DNA from: Acidimicrobiaceae bacterium
Lineage (GTDB): Bacteria; Actinomycetota; Acidimicrobiia; Acidimicrobiales; Bog-793
NCBI GenBank assembly: GCA_025463965.1
Contig: JAODBN010000062.1
Span: 1 to 8,452 of the forward strand
Direction: 5' to 3'
DNA: 8,452 bases
The notes beneath the pieces were generated by a model. That model saw nothing but the letters and a program-made list of their open reading frames with translations. It made no database searches and had not been told where the DNA came from. Positions within the stretch are counted from its first letter, which is position 1; the number at the start of each line of letters is the position of its first letter. Shown here in pieces: positions 1 through 7,031 of the stretch. A program made the translations under genes and the position numbers.

Positions 1-119
1 GCAACCAGGCTCGCCATTCCGTAATACTGGCGACGACTAGCTCCGGGGATTCCACAGCTCGACGGTATCCCTTCCGTGTCGGTACGATCCCCAGGCGGCG
101 CTCGCCCCGAAGCACCTGT

Positions 120-335
120 TCAGGGGCAGTCGCGACTTAAAGGTCGCACTCGCACTAGCTTCTGCGCCGCCTGTTTGTCGATCTCTGGGAACAGATGCCC
201 GTGCCGGTCATAGGTGAATGCGACGGAACTGTGCCCGGCGCGTCGGGCGATCTCCGAGGGATCGACACCGACGAGGGCGAGCAGAGCGACGCCGAAGTGC
301 TTGAGGTCGTGGGGACGCAACGGGGTCTGCCGCAT
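120..335 (-). pseudogene. C-terminal remnant of a tyrosine recombinase (integrase)
   Basis: The 71-residue product matches the end of the catalytic domain of actinobacterial phage/island integrases: HDLKH near residue 9, then a GHSS motif and DRHGHLFP close to the end. In active members these read HDLRH, with the second catalytic Arg, and DRYGHLFP, with the nucleophilic Tyr. Here Arg is Lys and Tyr is His, so two catalytic residues are gone. About 300 N-terminal residues of a usual integrase are missing. Upstream in the same frame the reading enters the tRNA-Gly 3' fragment and meets a stop at 369-371, so the ATG at 335 is only the first Met of the remnant and not a real start. An integrase reading away from the 3' end of a tRNA is the normal layout of a tRNA-targeting island. 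This one probably belonged to the element on the left and decayed after a deletion reaching to the attachment site. Confidence 0.75.
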
Positions 336-336
336 T

Positions 337-384
337 TGGAGCGGGCGACGGGATCGAACCCGCGACCCTCACCTTGGCAAGGTT
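337..384 (-). repeat. attachment-site remnant: 3' half of tRNA-Gly(GCC), copy 1
   Basis: Read on the minus strand, this starts just before the anticodon loop (TTGCCAA, anticodon GCC), continues through the T arm (GCGGG, TTCGAT, CCCGT) and acceptor strand, and ends in CCA at 339-337. The 5' half of the tRNA is absent from the adjoining sequence, so it is not a functional tRNA. The T loop has lost one base compared with copy 2 and with the usual TTCGAAT, a sign of decay. The first bases include ACCTTG-C-CAAGGT (371-383), the symmetric anticodon-stem sequence typical of integrase crossover cores. I interpret it as the attR-type end of the element at 385-7837, joined directly to the integrase stub of a left-hand element. 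Confidence 0.82.
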
Positions 385-466
385 CCGGACCCGGTCTACT
401 GAATTCGCCCAAGCTTCTTGACGTGCATCTCTGTCTTGCCGGTTGTCCACCACCTCTAGTCCGTAA

Positions 467-493
467 GACCCTGTCGTAGAGCGCTCTACCAAC
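467..493 (-). repeat. palindromic block near attachment site, copy 1
   Basis: It contains the perfect 14-bp palindrome GTAGAGCGCTCTAC (476-489). The block aligns with 7968-7994 without gaps at 21 of 27 positions, and the two lie 82 and 81 bp from the ends of their tRNA-Gly repeats. Such conserved spacing suggests a site used by the integrase, an excisionase or another element protein. The minus strand also reads GTTGGTAGAGC, which is the usual D-arm sequence of bacterial tRNAs, so part of the similarity could come from an old tRNA 5' half. Function is inferred only. Confidence 0.5.
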
Positions 494-783
494 GAAACTC
501 GGGCCTACGAGTCCTCTCTCGTGATTTGTCGTGAAGATCAGCGCTGCCCATAACGGCATCATTTGGGGGCGAGTCCGAACGACATCAGATGGACGTTTGT
601 TCTGGAATGCACCACGAGGAGGGGATTGCGGCGTCGTGTGAGACCGGCTTGTAACGACTCCCAGCCCGACCAGCCGAGCGAAGAGTAATGGGGAAGATCT
701 CCCAGATCGGCCGCACCAACCGTGAGCGACCGGCACCAGAGGGGTACAGACCTTGCATCGAGGCGAACCGGGAGGGGATTTGA
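494..783. other. gene-free leader upstream of the PoxB-like gene
   Basis: No convincing coding region is visible on either strand; open frames here lack recognisable motifs. A ten-base direct repeat, GGAGGGGATT, occurs at 618-627 and again at 771-780, where it serves as the ribosome binding site of the PoxB-like gene. The first copy may be a remnant of another translation start, but no open frame follows it. Short inverted repeats are seen (ACTCG/CGAGT around 497-512). I see no promoter with well-spaced -35 and -10 boxes. Confidence 0.4.
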
Positions 784-2517
784 ATGGCCAAGACGGTGGC
801 GGACGCTCTTTGGGACATGTTGGTGTCGGCCGGGGTGCGCCGCTGCTACGGCATTGTTGGTGATGCCCTCAACCCAACCATCGACGCGTTACGCCGCAAC
901 GGCTCGGTTGACTTCGTCCATGTCCGCAACGAGGAATATGGCGCATTCGCGGCCGTCGCCGACGCGTCACTGACGGGCGAGCCCGTCGCCGTGTGCGGCA
1001 CCGCCGGCCCGGGGGCCGTCCATTTGATGAATGGGCTGCTCGACGCGCGCAAAGAGAGTGCTCCCGTGATCGCCATCGCCGGCGACGTGGAGTCCTCGTT
1101 GATCGACTCCGAAGCACTTGAGGAGCTGAACCCCTACTCGTTCTTTGCGACCGCGGCCCTGTATGTGGGGCGACTCGTCAATCCGGCCCAACTGCGAAGC
1201 GTGGTGGGCAGCGCCATCACCATCGCCATCGCGGAGCGGGGACCGACGGTGATCTCGGTGCCGGGCGATGTCGCCTCAGCCGACGCACCCCCAGGAACGC
1301 CCCGGGTTCCGATACCCCCCGCGACTATTGGCGCCGCATCGCGCGCCGATCTCGAGGCCATGGCAGCCTTGATCAACCAAGCGGCAACGGTTGCCATCTT
1401 CGGCGGAGACGGATGCCGGGACGCCCAGGAGGAGACCCGAGCGTTAGCCCGCAAGCTCAACGCACCGGTTGGCTTCACGCTGAAAGGCAAGCAGTGGCTG
1501 GAGCCCGACAACCCCAACGCCGTCGGCATGACTGGCCTCCTCGGTTATGGCGGCTGCTGGGACGCGATCAACCACGCCGACGTTCTCTTATTGCTCGGTA
1601 CGGATTTTCCCTTCTCCGACTTCCTCCCGCACAAAGATGTCAACACGATTCAGGTCGACCGGAACCCGAATCACCTCGGGCGTCGCGCCCCATTGGCGCT
1701 CAGCGTCGTCGGCGACGTCAAGGCGACGCTAAGCGCTCTCGAGCCAATGCTCGAGCGGAAGCCAGATGACAAGTTCCTGCGCATCCACGTCGAGAAGTCG
1801 GAGCATTTCCACAAGAAACTGCAGCACTACGTCACCAAGGGTCCGACAATCAAACCGATTAGACCCGAGTACGTTGCCGCCGTCCTCGACGAGCTCGCCG
1901 ATGACGACGCCATGTTCTTCGCCGACACCGGGACCCCAGTCATCTGGGCCGCCCGCCACATCCGCTACGGGAACCAGCGTCGTCTCTTCGGCTCGTTCAC
2001 CTGGGCCTCAATGGCCAGCGCCTCACCGAACGCCTTCGGTGCACAACTCGCCTTTCCGGGCCGCCAGAGCATCGCCTTGTGCGGCGACGGAGGCTTCACC
2101 ATGTTGGGGATGGGCGACCTGCTCACAGAGGTCCAACGCAAGACTCCGGTCATCCACGTCATCTTTAACAACGGAATGCTGGACTTCGTGAACATCGAGC
2201 AGCAAGAGGCGGGATTTATCCCCTTCGGAACAGAGTTCCAGAATCCGGACTTCAGCAAGATCGCGGAGGCCTGCGGAGCCAAGGGAGTTCGCATCGAGGA
2301 ACCGGGAGACGTTCGCGATGGCGTGCGGACGGCTCTCGCACACCACGACGGACCCGTCGTGGTGGACGTGCTCGTCGACCGCTACGCGCTGTCCTTACCG
2401 GCCCACGTGCCCGCCCAAACCGTCAAGGGGTTCACACTCAGTCTGGCCAAGCAAGCCCTCCACGGCGAGATGGACGACGTCATCGAGACAATCGAGCACA
2501 ACATCCGTTTGGTCTGA
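784..2517 (+). CDS. poxB: PoxB-like pyruvate:quinone oxidoreductase (ThDP/FAD enzyme)
   Basis: The product, 577 residues against 572 for E. coli PoxB, is collinear with that peripheral membrane enzyme, which decarboxylates pyruvate to acetate and CO2 and passes the electrons via FAD to quinone. Visible features are the PYR domain (about 1-175) with RNEEYGAFAA, whose Glu50 aligns with the catalytic Glu50 of E. coli; a central FAD-type domain (about 185-340) with VGMTGLLGYGG; and a PP domain (about 360-540) with the thiamine-diphosphate/Mg motif starting GDGG at 434-437 and ending NN at 462-463. LGSFTWASMASASPNAFGAQ also matches PoxB. The C-terminus, about 25 residues after VKGF, corresponds to the lipid-binding tail. 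The ATG at 784 has GGAGGGG seven bases upstream. It is the only large plus-strand gene facing the dehydrogenase cluster. Related ThDP enzymes (acetolactate synthase, pyruvate oxidase) are alternatives, but the overall match favours PoxB/Pqo. Confidence 0.85.
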   Translation: MAKTVADALWDMLVSAGVRRCYGIVGDALNPTIDALRRNGSVDFVHVRNEEYGAFAAVADASLTGEPVAVCGTAGPGAVHLMNGLLDARKESAPVIAIAGDVESSLIDSEALEELNPYSFFATAALYVGRLVNPAQLRSVVGSAITIAIAERGPTVISVPGDVASADAPPGTPRVPIPPATIGAASRADLEAMAALINQAATVAIFGGDGCRDAQEETRALARKLNAPVGFTLKGKQWLEPDNPNAVGMTGLLGYGGCWDAINHADVLLLLGTDFPFSDFLPHKDVNTIQVDRNPNHLGRRAPLALSVVGDVKATLSALEPMLERKPDDKFLRIHVEKSEHFHKKLQHYVTKGPTIKPIRPEYVAAVLDELADDDAMFFADTGTPVIWAARHIRYGNQRRLFGSFTWASMASASPNAFGAQLAFPGRQSIALCGDGGFTMLGMGDLLTEVQRKTPVIHVIFNNGMLDFVNIEQQEAGFIPFGTEFQNPDFSKIAEACGAKGVRIEEPGDVRDGVRTALAHHDGPVVVDVLVDRYALSLPAHVPAQTVKGFTLSLAKQALHGEMDDVIETIEHNIRLV

Positions 2518-2831
2518 ACACACAGAATCGGGCTCAAGTTCTGCGGTAGACCATCTCGGTGTTGGCGCAGGGCCTCCTACGGGCCGGTACCTCGGCGGCA
2601 TCCTGGAAGGGATCCAGGGCCTCTGTCCAGATTGGGGGATCGCTATGGCAAACACTGGCAGTCATTACCTATTTCTGAATCAACTCATCGAGCACCAATC
2701 GCCCGCAGCTCGGCAAGGCTTGCGGCATCGATGCGATCAAGAACCTCCACGGCTCGAGCGTTTTCGGCAACCTGGGTTCGGTTCTAATCGGTGCTGGAGC
2801 GATTCGATGCGCCCGCGATATCGGATCTGGC
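2518..2831. other. convergent intergenic region with gene debris
   Basis: No intact gene is seen between the PoxB-like gene and the truncated TetR gene, which converge here. On the minus strand, in the TetR frame but beyond its stop codon, a short open stretch (about 2693-2770) ends with coding-looking residues VLDRIDAASLAELRAIGAR. Another minus-strand stretch (about 2532-2624) gives a peptide ending TEMVYRRT. Neither can be assigned. They look like decayed gene ends left by deletions, but chance reading cannot be excluded. Confidence 0.35.
2602..2618. terminator. possible hairpin between convergent genes
   Basis: CCTGGA and TCCAGG form a six-bp stem around a five-base AGGGA loop, 85 bases after the PoxB-like stop codon. 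There is no T tract on either side, so termination activity is doubtful. It is the best stem I see in the convergent gap. Confidence 0.2.
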
Positions 2832-3023
2832 TCAGACGCACGTGGGAAAGTGGCGGTACAACGTCGCCGGGCCGACGCCAGCCCTACGTGCGATGTCGTC
2901 CAACGAAACGTCAGTGCCACCGTCGGTGAATCGGGCGCGTGCGTCGGTGATGATGGCATCGAAGTTGCGGGCCGCGTCGGCTCGGTGCGGACGCCGCCGA
3001 TTCAGCAGATCGCTCAGCGTCAC
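2832..3023 (-). pseudogene. truncated TetR-family regulator (DNA-binding domain only)
   Basis: The 63-residue product is the N-terminal part of a TetR/AcrR repressor: a first helix (RNFDAIITDARARFTDGG) followed by the helix-turn-helix SLDDIARRAGVGPATLYRHFP at about 40-60, which is close to family consensus. Family members have about 190 residues; here the reading stops three residues after the HTH (TCV, stop), where the first ligand-domain helix should begin. None of the three frames downstream continues the family sequence, so this looks like deletion rather than one frameshift. The start is a GTG at 3023 with a strong AGGAGG eight bases before it. It lies 33 bases after the AKR stop codon and was probably the last gene of the SDR-AKR operon, perhaps its own repressor. 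A stand-alone HTH peptide would lack the dimerisation domain. Confidence 0.75.
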
Positions 3024-3056
3024 TGCGGTGGCCTCCTCTTCCAGATGCGGGCCGAG

Positions 3057-3947
3057 TTAGCTGTCCTCAGGGCTTAGCCCGGTGGTGGCGTCAACCTCGG
3101 CCTGGGTCAACTGGATGGCGCCTGCGGCGAGGTTCTCTTTCAAGTGCTCGACGCTGGTGGTGCCAGGGATCGGCAGGCATCCCGGGGTGCGGTGTAGTTG
3201 CCAAGCAAGGGCGATCTGTTGTGGGGTCGCATTGTGTTGCTGCGCGATCGGGTGGATTACGGCATGGAACGGTTCGCCGTCTGGCCCGCCGGGCACGGTG
3301 CCGGGGTGATAGGGCGAGAACACGATCCCTTTGTCCTCGGCAATCTGCCGCACCGCCGCCCCGTTGCGGATGGCAACGTTGTACTGGACCGTGACGGCGG
3401 CGATGTCGGTGATCGTCAGGGCGGTTTGCAGGTGCTCGGCGTTAACGTTGGAGAGTCCGATGTGGCGGATGAGTCCGTCCTGGCGCATCCCGGCCAGCGT
3501 CTCGACAATCTGTTCGAAGGGCACGTCGGTCATGGTCGGGGTGTGCAGGTAGTACAGATCGATATGATCCAGACCGAGCCGCCGCATGCTCATGTAGGCC
3601 GCCTGGCGGAGGTACTGCTTGTTGCCGACGGCGCTCATGTCGCTGTACTCAGGGCCGCCGCGCACGAACCCGCCCTTGGTGGCGATCACCAGGTTGTCTG
3701 GGTAGGGGTGCAACGCTTCGCGGATCAGTTCTTCGTTGGAGTGCGGACCGTAGACGTCGGCGGTGTCGATGTAGGTCACGCCCTGTGCGACGACCTCGCG
3801 CAGTAGAGCGATCGCCTTGTCGTGGTCGGGGTAGTCGCCCCAGACCTTTGGTCCGGTCAGTTGCATGGCGCCGTAGCCGATGGCGTCGACGGTGAGCTCG
3901 CCCCCGATCGTTGTTGTGGGCGCTGGTCCTTGAGGTTGTCCGCTCAT
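3057..3947 (-). CDS. aldo/keto reductase
   Basis: This 296-residue protein is a cytoplasmic NADPH-dependent reductase of carbonyl compounds, of normal family length. The catalytic tetrad is complete: Asp61 and Tyr66 (DTADVYG), Lys91 (ATKGG) and His135 (YYLHTP). GLSN (164-167), VQYN (187-190) and SPYHPG (211-216) fall where the barrel strands are expected, and IPGTTSVEHLKEN (260-272) is the cofactor phosphate-binding segment. The short insert after Lys91 (FVRGGPEYSDMSAVGNKQYL) resembles actinobacterial AKRs annotated as general oxidoreductases; substrate is unknown. The ATG has GAGGA seven or eight bases upstream. It follows the SDR at 4001-4786 by 53 bases and precedes the truncated TetR gene by 33, so the three probably shared one transcript. 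Confidence 0.92.
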   Translation of the reverse strand: MSGQPQGPAPTTTIGGELTVDAIGYGAMQLTGPKVWGDYPDHDKAIALLREVVAQGVTYIDTADVYGPHSNEELIREALHPYPDNLVIATKGGFVRGGPEYSDMSAVGNKQYLRQAAYMSMRRLGLDHIDLYYLHTPTMTDVPFEQIVETLAGMRQDGLIRHIGLSNVNAEHLQTALTITDIAAVTVQYNVAIRNGAAVRQIAEDKGIVFSPYHPGTVPGGPDGEPFHAVIHPIAQQHNATPQQIALAWQLHRTPGCLPIPGTTSVEHLKENLAAGAIQLTQAEVDATTGLSPEDS

Positions 3948-4000
3948 CTTGGGTCCTCGCTTCGTTCCTTAGTTGGCAGTGGCACCTCGCGTCGGTGGGA

Positions 4001-4786
4001 TTAGGCCGCGAGGTAGCCGCCGTCGACGGGCAGGGCGACTCCGGTGACGTAGCTGGACTTGCCGGTGGCCAGCCAGACGATGGCGTCCGCGACCTCTTCG
4101 GGCTCGGCGATGCGACCGAGGGGGTGTGAGGCCACGAGGCGCTCGTGCATGCTGGGGTTCTCGGACATCATGTCGGCGATCAGCGGTGTGTTGACCAGGC
4201 CGGGGCACACTGCGTTGACCCGGACTCCACGGTCTGCGTAGTCCAGGGCGGCGCTCTTGGTCAGCCCGATCTCGGCGTGCTTGGAGGCCACGTAGCCCGA
4301 GTAGCCGGGGACACCGGTGAGGCCCGCCCCTGAGGAGATGTTCACGATTGAGCCGAAGCCCTGCTTCGACATGATCTCCAGTTCGTACTTCATGGACAGG
4401 AACATGCCGCGCACGTTGGTGGCCAGCATCAGTTCGAGCGTCTCCACCGGGTAGTCGATGAGCGGGTGCGAGTCGTTTCCCCCGTCAACCCCGGCGCTGT
4501 TGACGGCCACGTCCAGTCGCCCGGCCTCACCTGCCGCGACTTCGACGGCGTGACGGACCGCTGCCTCGTCATGGACGTCGGCGATCACACACTTTGCGCT
4601 GCCGCCAGCGTGGGTGACCAACTTGACGGTCTGCTCGAGGGTGGCGGCGGTCCGCCCGGCCACGGTCACCTCGTAGCCCTCGGCAGCGAGGGCCACGGCA
4701 GCCGACCGCCCGATGCCGGTCCCGCCGCCGGTGATGAGGGCCGTCTTCGGTCCGGGTTGTTGCATCTGGATGGTTGCTTGGGTCAT
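4001..4786 (-). CDS. short-chain dehydrogenase/reductase (SDR) 1
   Basis: This is a classical SDR of 261 residues, oxidising an alcohol or reducing a carbonyl with NAD(P). The Rossmann motif TGGGTGIG (19-26) is intact, followed by NSAG (96-99, for the usual NNAG), Asn124 (ATNVRG), Ser152 and the YVASK pair Tyr165/Lys169. The C-terminal VTGVALPVDGGYLA is the standard SDR ending. AGR after the second strand suggests NADP(H) preference by family rules. I chose the ATG at 4786 because GGAG lies eight bases upstream and the fold begins soon after. An in-frame ATG at 4825 would add 13 residues and has a weaker GGGGA in front, so it remains possible. It heads a probable operon with the aldo/keto reductase. 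Names such as glucose dehydrogenase or 3-oxoacyl reductase would be guesses. Confidence 0.92.
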   Translation of the reverse strand: MTQATIQMQQPGPKTALITGGGTGIGRSAAVALAAEGYEVTVAGRTAATLEQTVKLVTHAGGSAKCVIADVHDEAAVRHAVEVAAGEAGRLDVAVNSAGVDGGNDSHPLIDYPVETLELMLATNVRGMFLSMKYELEIMSKQGFGSIVNISSGAGLTGVPGYSGYVASKHAEIGLTKSAALDYADRGVRVNAVCPGLVNTPLIADMMSENPSMHERLVASHPLGRIAEPEEVADAIVWLATGKSSYVTGVALPVDGGYLAA

Positions 4787-4982
4787 CTCGTGGTCTCCGA
4801 TCCTGTTGGTGATGGAGGGGGGCATTGGTCCCCTGGTTCTCGCCTTTGACGTCCGCGGACTCGATCAACATGGCCCCTCACTCGCTCCTCGTGGCGTTGC
4901 CGACCCTTCATCTCGATGCAGTTCCCGAGCAGGTCGCTGGCTTCACCAGAAGGGCGTGCGAACCAAGAGGCTGAGGCATGAT

Positions 4983-4996
4983 GGCGAGGGCTCGCC
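4983..4996 (-). terminator. GC-rich hairpin after SDR 2
   Basis: GGCGAG and CTCGCC are complementary around a two-base centre, 19 bases after the stop codon of the SDR at 5015-5776; CCCCACGGGG lies in between. Several GC stems close to a stop codon could slow transcription, but there is no U tract and the loop is tight. The 228-bp gap between the two SDR genes otherwise shows no gene. Confidence 0.2.
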
Positions 4997-5014
4997 CGCC
5001 CCACGGGGTCCCAG

Positions 5015-5776
5015 TCATCGAGCGGCAAAGTGCACCGAGGACCGCCCTCCGTCGACGTCGAGGACAGTACCGTGGATGTCCACTGCATCATCGCTGGCTA
5101 GGAATACAGCGGCGTGCGCGATTGAATCGGGGTTGACGAGCCGCCCGATTGGTGTGGTCGCCATCATCGGCCCGGCCACCTCCACTACCGGGTTGGTGCC
5201 TTCGAATGTGACGCCCGGGGAGATCGCATTCACTCGGATGCCCAGCGCGCCGAACTCCGCAGCCCAGGCCCGGGTCAACGTCTCCATCGCTCCTTTCGTC
5301 GATGCATACGCGGTCCCCGCTGGTATGCCGATTCGTGTAACCCATGAGCCGAGATTGATCACGACGCCACGACCCGCATCAACCATTGCGGGGACGAGTG
5401 CCGCTGTCAGGAAGTAGGGCGCCTTCACGTTGACGCCTACGATGCGGTCGAAGGTCTCCCCATCGAGCGCCAGTGTGCCTGCCGGCGGGTAGATGCCCGC
5501 GTTATTGACCAGGATGTCAAGAGATCCATAGACCCTGGTCGCCATCTTCGCCAGCTCCTTGGAGCCGTCAACCGATCCGTCGAGGTCGTGGGGCAGGAAT
5601 GTCGCCTCACCGCCGTCCGCATGTACGGCCTCGAGCACAGCCTGGCCCCGGACGACATCGCGCCCGGTAACAACGACGCGAGCGCCTTCTGCAGCAAATC
5701 GGATTGCGATGGCTTTTCCGATATTGCTCGTGGAGCCGGTAACCAGGGCAGCCCTGCCCTTTAGACGTTCAGACAT
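5015..5776 (-). CDS. short-chain dehydrogenase/reductase (SDR) 2
   Basis: This 253-residue classical SDR carries NNAG (91-94), Asn116 (VGVNVKAP), Ser144 (NLGSW) and the YASTK catalytic pair Tyr157/Lys161, followed by IRVNAISPG and the ending GTVLDVDGG. The nucleotide-binding motif reads TGSTSNIG (13-20), with Asn18 where most classical SDRs have the second Gly; this occurs in some families and need not kill activity. TGRD after the second strand suggests NADP(H). The ATG at 5776 has AGGAG seven or eight bases upstream. It is only distantly similar to the SDR at 4001-4786, so the pair is not a recent duplication. It lies 243 bp downstream of the hydrolase on the same strand, and a hairpin after the hydrolase may separate their transcripts. 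Substrate unknown. Confidence 0.92.
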   Translation of the reverse strand: MSERLKGRAALVTGSTSNIGKAIAIRFAAEGARVVVTGRDVVRGQAVLEAVHADGGEATFLPHDLDGSVDGSKELAKMATRVYGSLDILVNNAGIYPPAGTLALDGETFDRIVGVNVKAPYFLTAALVPAMVDAGRGVVINLGSWVTRIGIPAGTAYASTKGAMETLTRAWAAEFGALGIRVNAISPGVTFEGTNPVVEVAGPMMATTPIGRLVNPDSIAHAAVFLASDDAVDIHGTVLDVDGGRSSVHFAAR

Positions 5777-5973
5777 GAGGTATCTCCTGATATTGCATCA
5801 GCAACCGATTACTTCGTCTCCGACGAGGCAGCATTTGTTCGTGAACTGTTCTGGACGTGGACGGCGGCCGAACCTGGGTTGCGTTCGTGAGCTAAATACG
5901 ATGACCGCTTGGCCTCCATTGGAGTGTCGCCGTCGTCCAGGCTCCGCCAACCAGGAGTGACGAGCGATGGTTC

Positions 5974-6010
5974 GGATGGTTCCCCGACGACCGGGGTCTG
6001 GAGACCATCC
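5974..6010 (-). terminator. nested hairpin downstream of the hydrolase gene
   Basis: GGATGGT (5974-5980) pairs with ACCATCC (6004-6010), and inside it CCCCG (5982-5986) pairs with CGGGG (5992-5996). The structure starts nine bases beyond the hydrolase stop codon at 6020. It lacks a T tract, as many actinobacterial terminators do, so it could be a terminator, an mRNA stabiliser or an attenuator between the hydrolase and SDR 2. Confidence 0.4.
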
Positions 6011-6019
6011 AAGCCAAAA

Positions 6020-6913
6020 TCACCGTCCGTCCCGTACAGCGACATCGTCGAGGAACGTGTTGACGTCCGTGGCGAATTCGTCGTGGTGCTGGAACAAGAA
6101 CCCGTGGGCGGCGTCCGGGTAGATCTTCACGCTCGCCTGCGGAATTAGCCCGGCCAGCAAGTGCGAGTAGTGAGGGAGGATCATGGGGTCGCTGTCACCG
6201 TTGGCGATGAACACCGGCTGGTCGATCGCGCTCAAACGCTGGAGCAGTGCATGGTTCGGTTCTCCCCATGCGCACACTGCGTCGTACTGGTGCTGTGTGG
6301 TTTGCCAGACCGTCGGTTCGTCGGGGTCGGTCCGCTTCGAGAACACACGCTGCAGGGTCTCCTGCCCGGCGCGTTGGCTGGTCGATGACGCCGCAAAGAA
6401 CACGCGCAGGTATCCGTCGGGATCGGGATCTGGCTTGCCGACGGCATCGATTACCTCGGGAGCCCACCCGTGCATCCCGGCTGCGCCTTTGGGTGCCGAG
6501 GAGGACAGCATCAGGCTCCGTACGAGCGCTGGCCGGATCAGAGCGATCTCTTGCGCGATGAAGCTGCCGAGGGAGAATCCGAGGAGGTCCACCTGATCGA
6601 GATCGATCGCAGCCAGGAATGTGATGGCGTCGCGCGCCATCTGTGTGACGGTGCTCGGCGTCGTTCCGCTGGAACCGCCGACGCCCGAGTTGTCAAACGT
6701 AATCACGCGCCGCCCTACTGCGAGTGCGTCGATCAGCGCAGGGTCCCAGTAGTCGAGATTGCCGCGAAAGTGCTGAAGCAGGACCAGAGGCACCACCCCG
6801 TCCCCGAGTTCGCGGAACGCGTAGTCGATGCCATTCGCCGCGCTCACAATCTTGGTCGGAGACTCGAGAGACCGGAATTGCGGTTGAGTCGTTTCGTTCA
6901 TGGTCGCCGTCAT
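6020..6913 (-). CDS. alpha/beta hydrolase
   Basis: The 297-residue protein is a cytoplasmic alpha/beta-fold hydrolase. The nucleophile elbow is GFSLG with Ser114; the acid is probably Asp242 (NGDSDPM) and the base His270 (DAAHGF), in the right order and spacing. LLQHFRGN (45-52) supplies the oxyanion-hole region, and FDNSGVGGSSG (73-83) is a conserved loop of the family. The cap (about 140-225) gives no substrate clue; esterase, lactonase or C-C hydrolase roles are all possible. The open frame extends to 7084, but the ATG at 6913 has AAGGAG about eight bases upstream and the family fold starts after it; an ATG at 6901 is a weaker alternative. It is divergent from the HxlR regulator, with the 9-bp inverted repeat of 6975-7011 covering its promoter, which points to HxlR control. 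Confidence 0.92.
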   Translation of the reverse strand: MTATMNETTQPQFRSLESPTKIVSAANGIDYAFRELGDGVVPLVLLQHFRGNLDYWDPALIDALAVGRRVITFDNSGVGGSSGTTPSTVTQMARDAITFLAAIDLDQVDLLGFSLGSFIAQEIALIRPALVRSLMLSSSAPKGAAGMHGWAPEVIDAVGKPDPDPDGYLRVFFAASSTSQRAGQETLQRVFSKRTDPDEPTVWQTTQHQYDAVCAWGEPNHALLQRLSAIDQPVFIANGDSDPMILPHYSHLLAGLIPQASVKIYPDAAHGFLFQHHDEFATDVNTFLDDVAVRDGR

Positions 6914-6974
6914 GGGAGTTCTCCTTCTGTGGCCAGCCGATCCCAGCTGCCCTCGCCGGGTCCGGCAGGTCTGT

Positions 6975-7011
6975 TCATTGAACTTAGGGTAAACCCGTAT
7001 CGGTTCAATGA
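6975..7011. promoter_or_regulatory. inverted repeat, probable HxlR operator
   Basis: TCATTGAAC (6975-6983) and GTTCAATGA (7003-7011) are perfect nine-base arms, 28 bp centre to centre, in the gap between the divergent hydrolase and HxlR genes. Between the arms sits AACC-N6-GGTT (6992-7005), and CCGTAT (6995-7000) is repeated inverted as ATACGG at 7020-7025. The long arms coincide with the -35 and the start-site region of the hydrolase promoter. HxlR proteins are dimeric winged-helix regulators that bind such symmetric sites next to their own genes, so autoregulation with control of the hydrolase is the natural reading. Confidence 0.6.
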
Positions 7012-7014
7012 CAA
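6986..7014 (-). promoter_or_regulatory. probable promoter of the hydrolase gene
   Basis: On the minus strand TTGTCA (7014-7009, five of six matches to TTGACA) is followed after exactly 17 bases by TACCCT (6991-6986, a TANNNT -10). Transcription would start near 6979, giving a leader of about 65 bases before the hydrolase ATG. The arms of the inverted repeat overlap both ends, a layout suited to repression. Confidence 0.5.
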
Positions 7015-7025
7015 GACCTATACGG

Positions 7026-7031
7026 TAGAAT
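7026..7031 (+). promoter_or_regulatory. -10 box overlapping the HxlR start; possible leaderless transcript
   Basis: TAGAAT is a good -10 element but overlaps the ATG at 7030. No ribosome binding site precedes this ATG. If TAGAAT is used, transcription would begin near the in-frame GTG at 7039, giving a leaderless mRNA, common in actinobacteria. A shifted alternative, TACGGT at 7021-7026, would start around 7033. The region also carries the inverted ATACGG half of the operator. Confidence 0.35.

Noticed and set aside
337..384. Functional tRNA-Gly gene
   Set aside because: Only the 3' half is present, the T loop has lost a base and no acceptor 5' strand follows; the same applies to 7838-7886.
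585..818. Minus-strand open frame divergent from the PoxB-like gene
   Set aside because: It overlaps the PoxB start, has no ribosome site or motif, and is most likely chance.
2318..2929. 203-residue plus-strand open frame
   Set aside because: It overlaps the end of the PoxB-like gene in another frame, has a Ser/Thr/Pro-rich composition typical of a shadow frame, and shows no motif.
3198..3806. 202-residue plus-strand open frame opposite the aldo/keto reductase
   Set aside because: It is a complementary-strand shadow of a gene with a complete catalytic tetrad.
4713..5417. 234-residue plus-strand open frame spanning the two SDR genes
   Set aside because: It runs antisense through the coding ends of both SDRs and through their intergenic gap, with no ribosome site or family motif.
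5809..6045. Small minus-strand gene between hydrolase and SDR 2
   Set aside because: The 78-residue frame overlaps the hydrolase end, crosses the nested hairpin, has no convincing ribosome site and shows no recognisable pattern.
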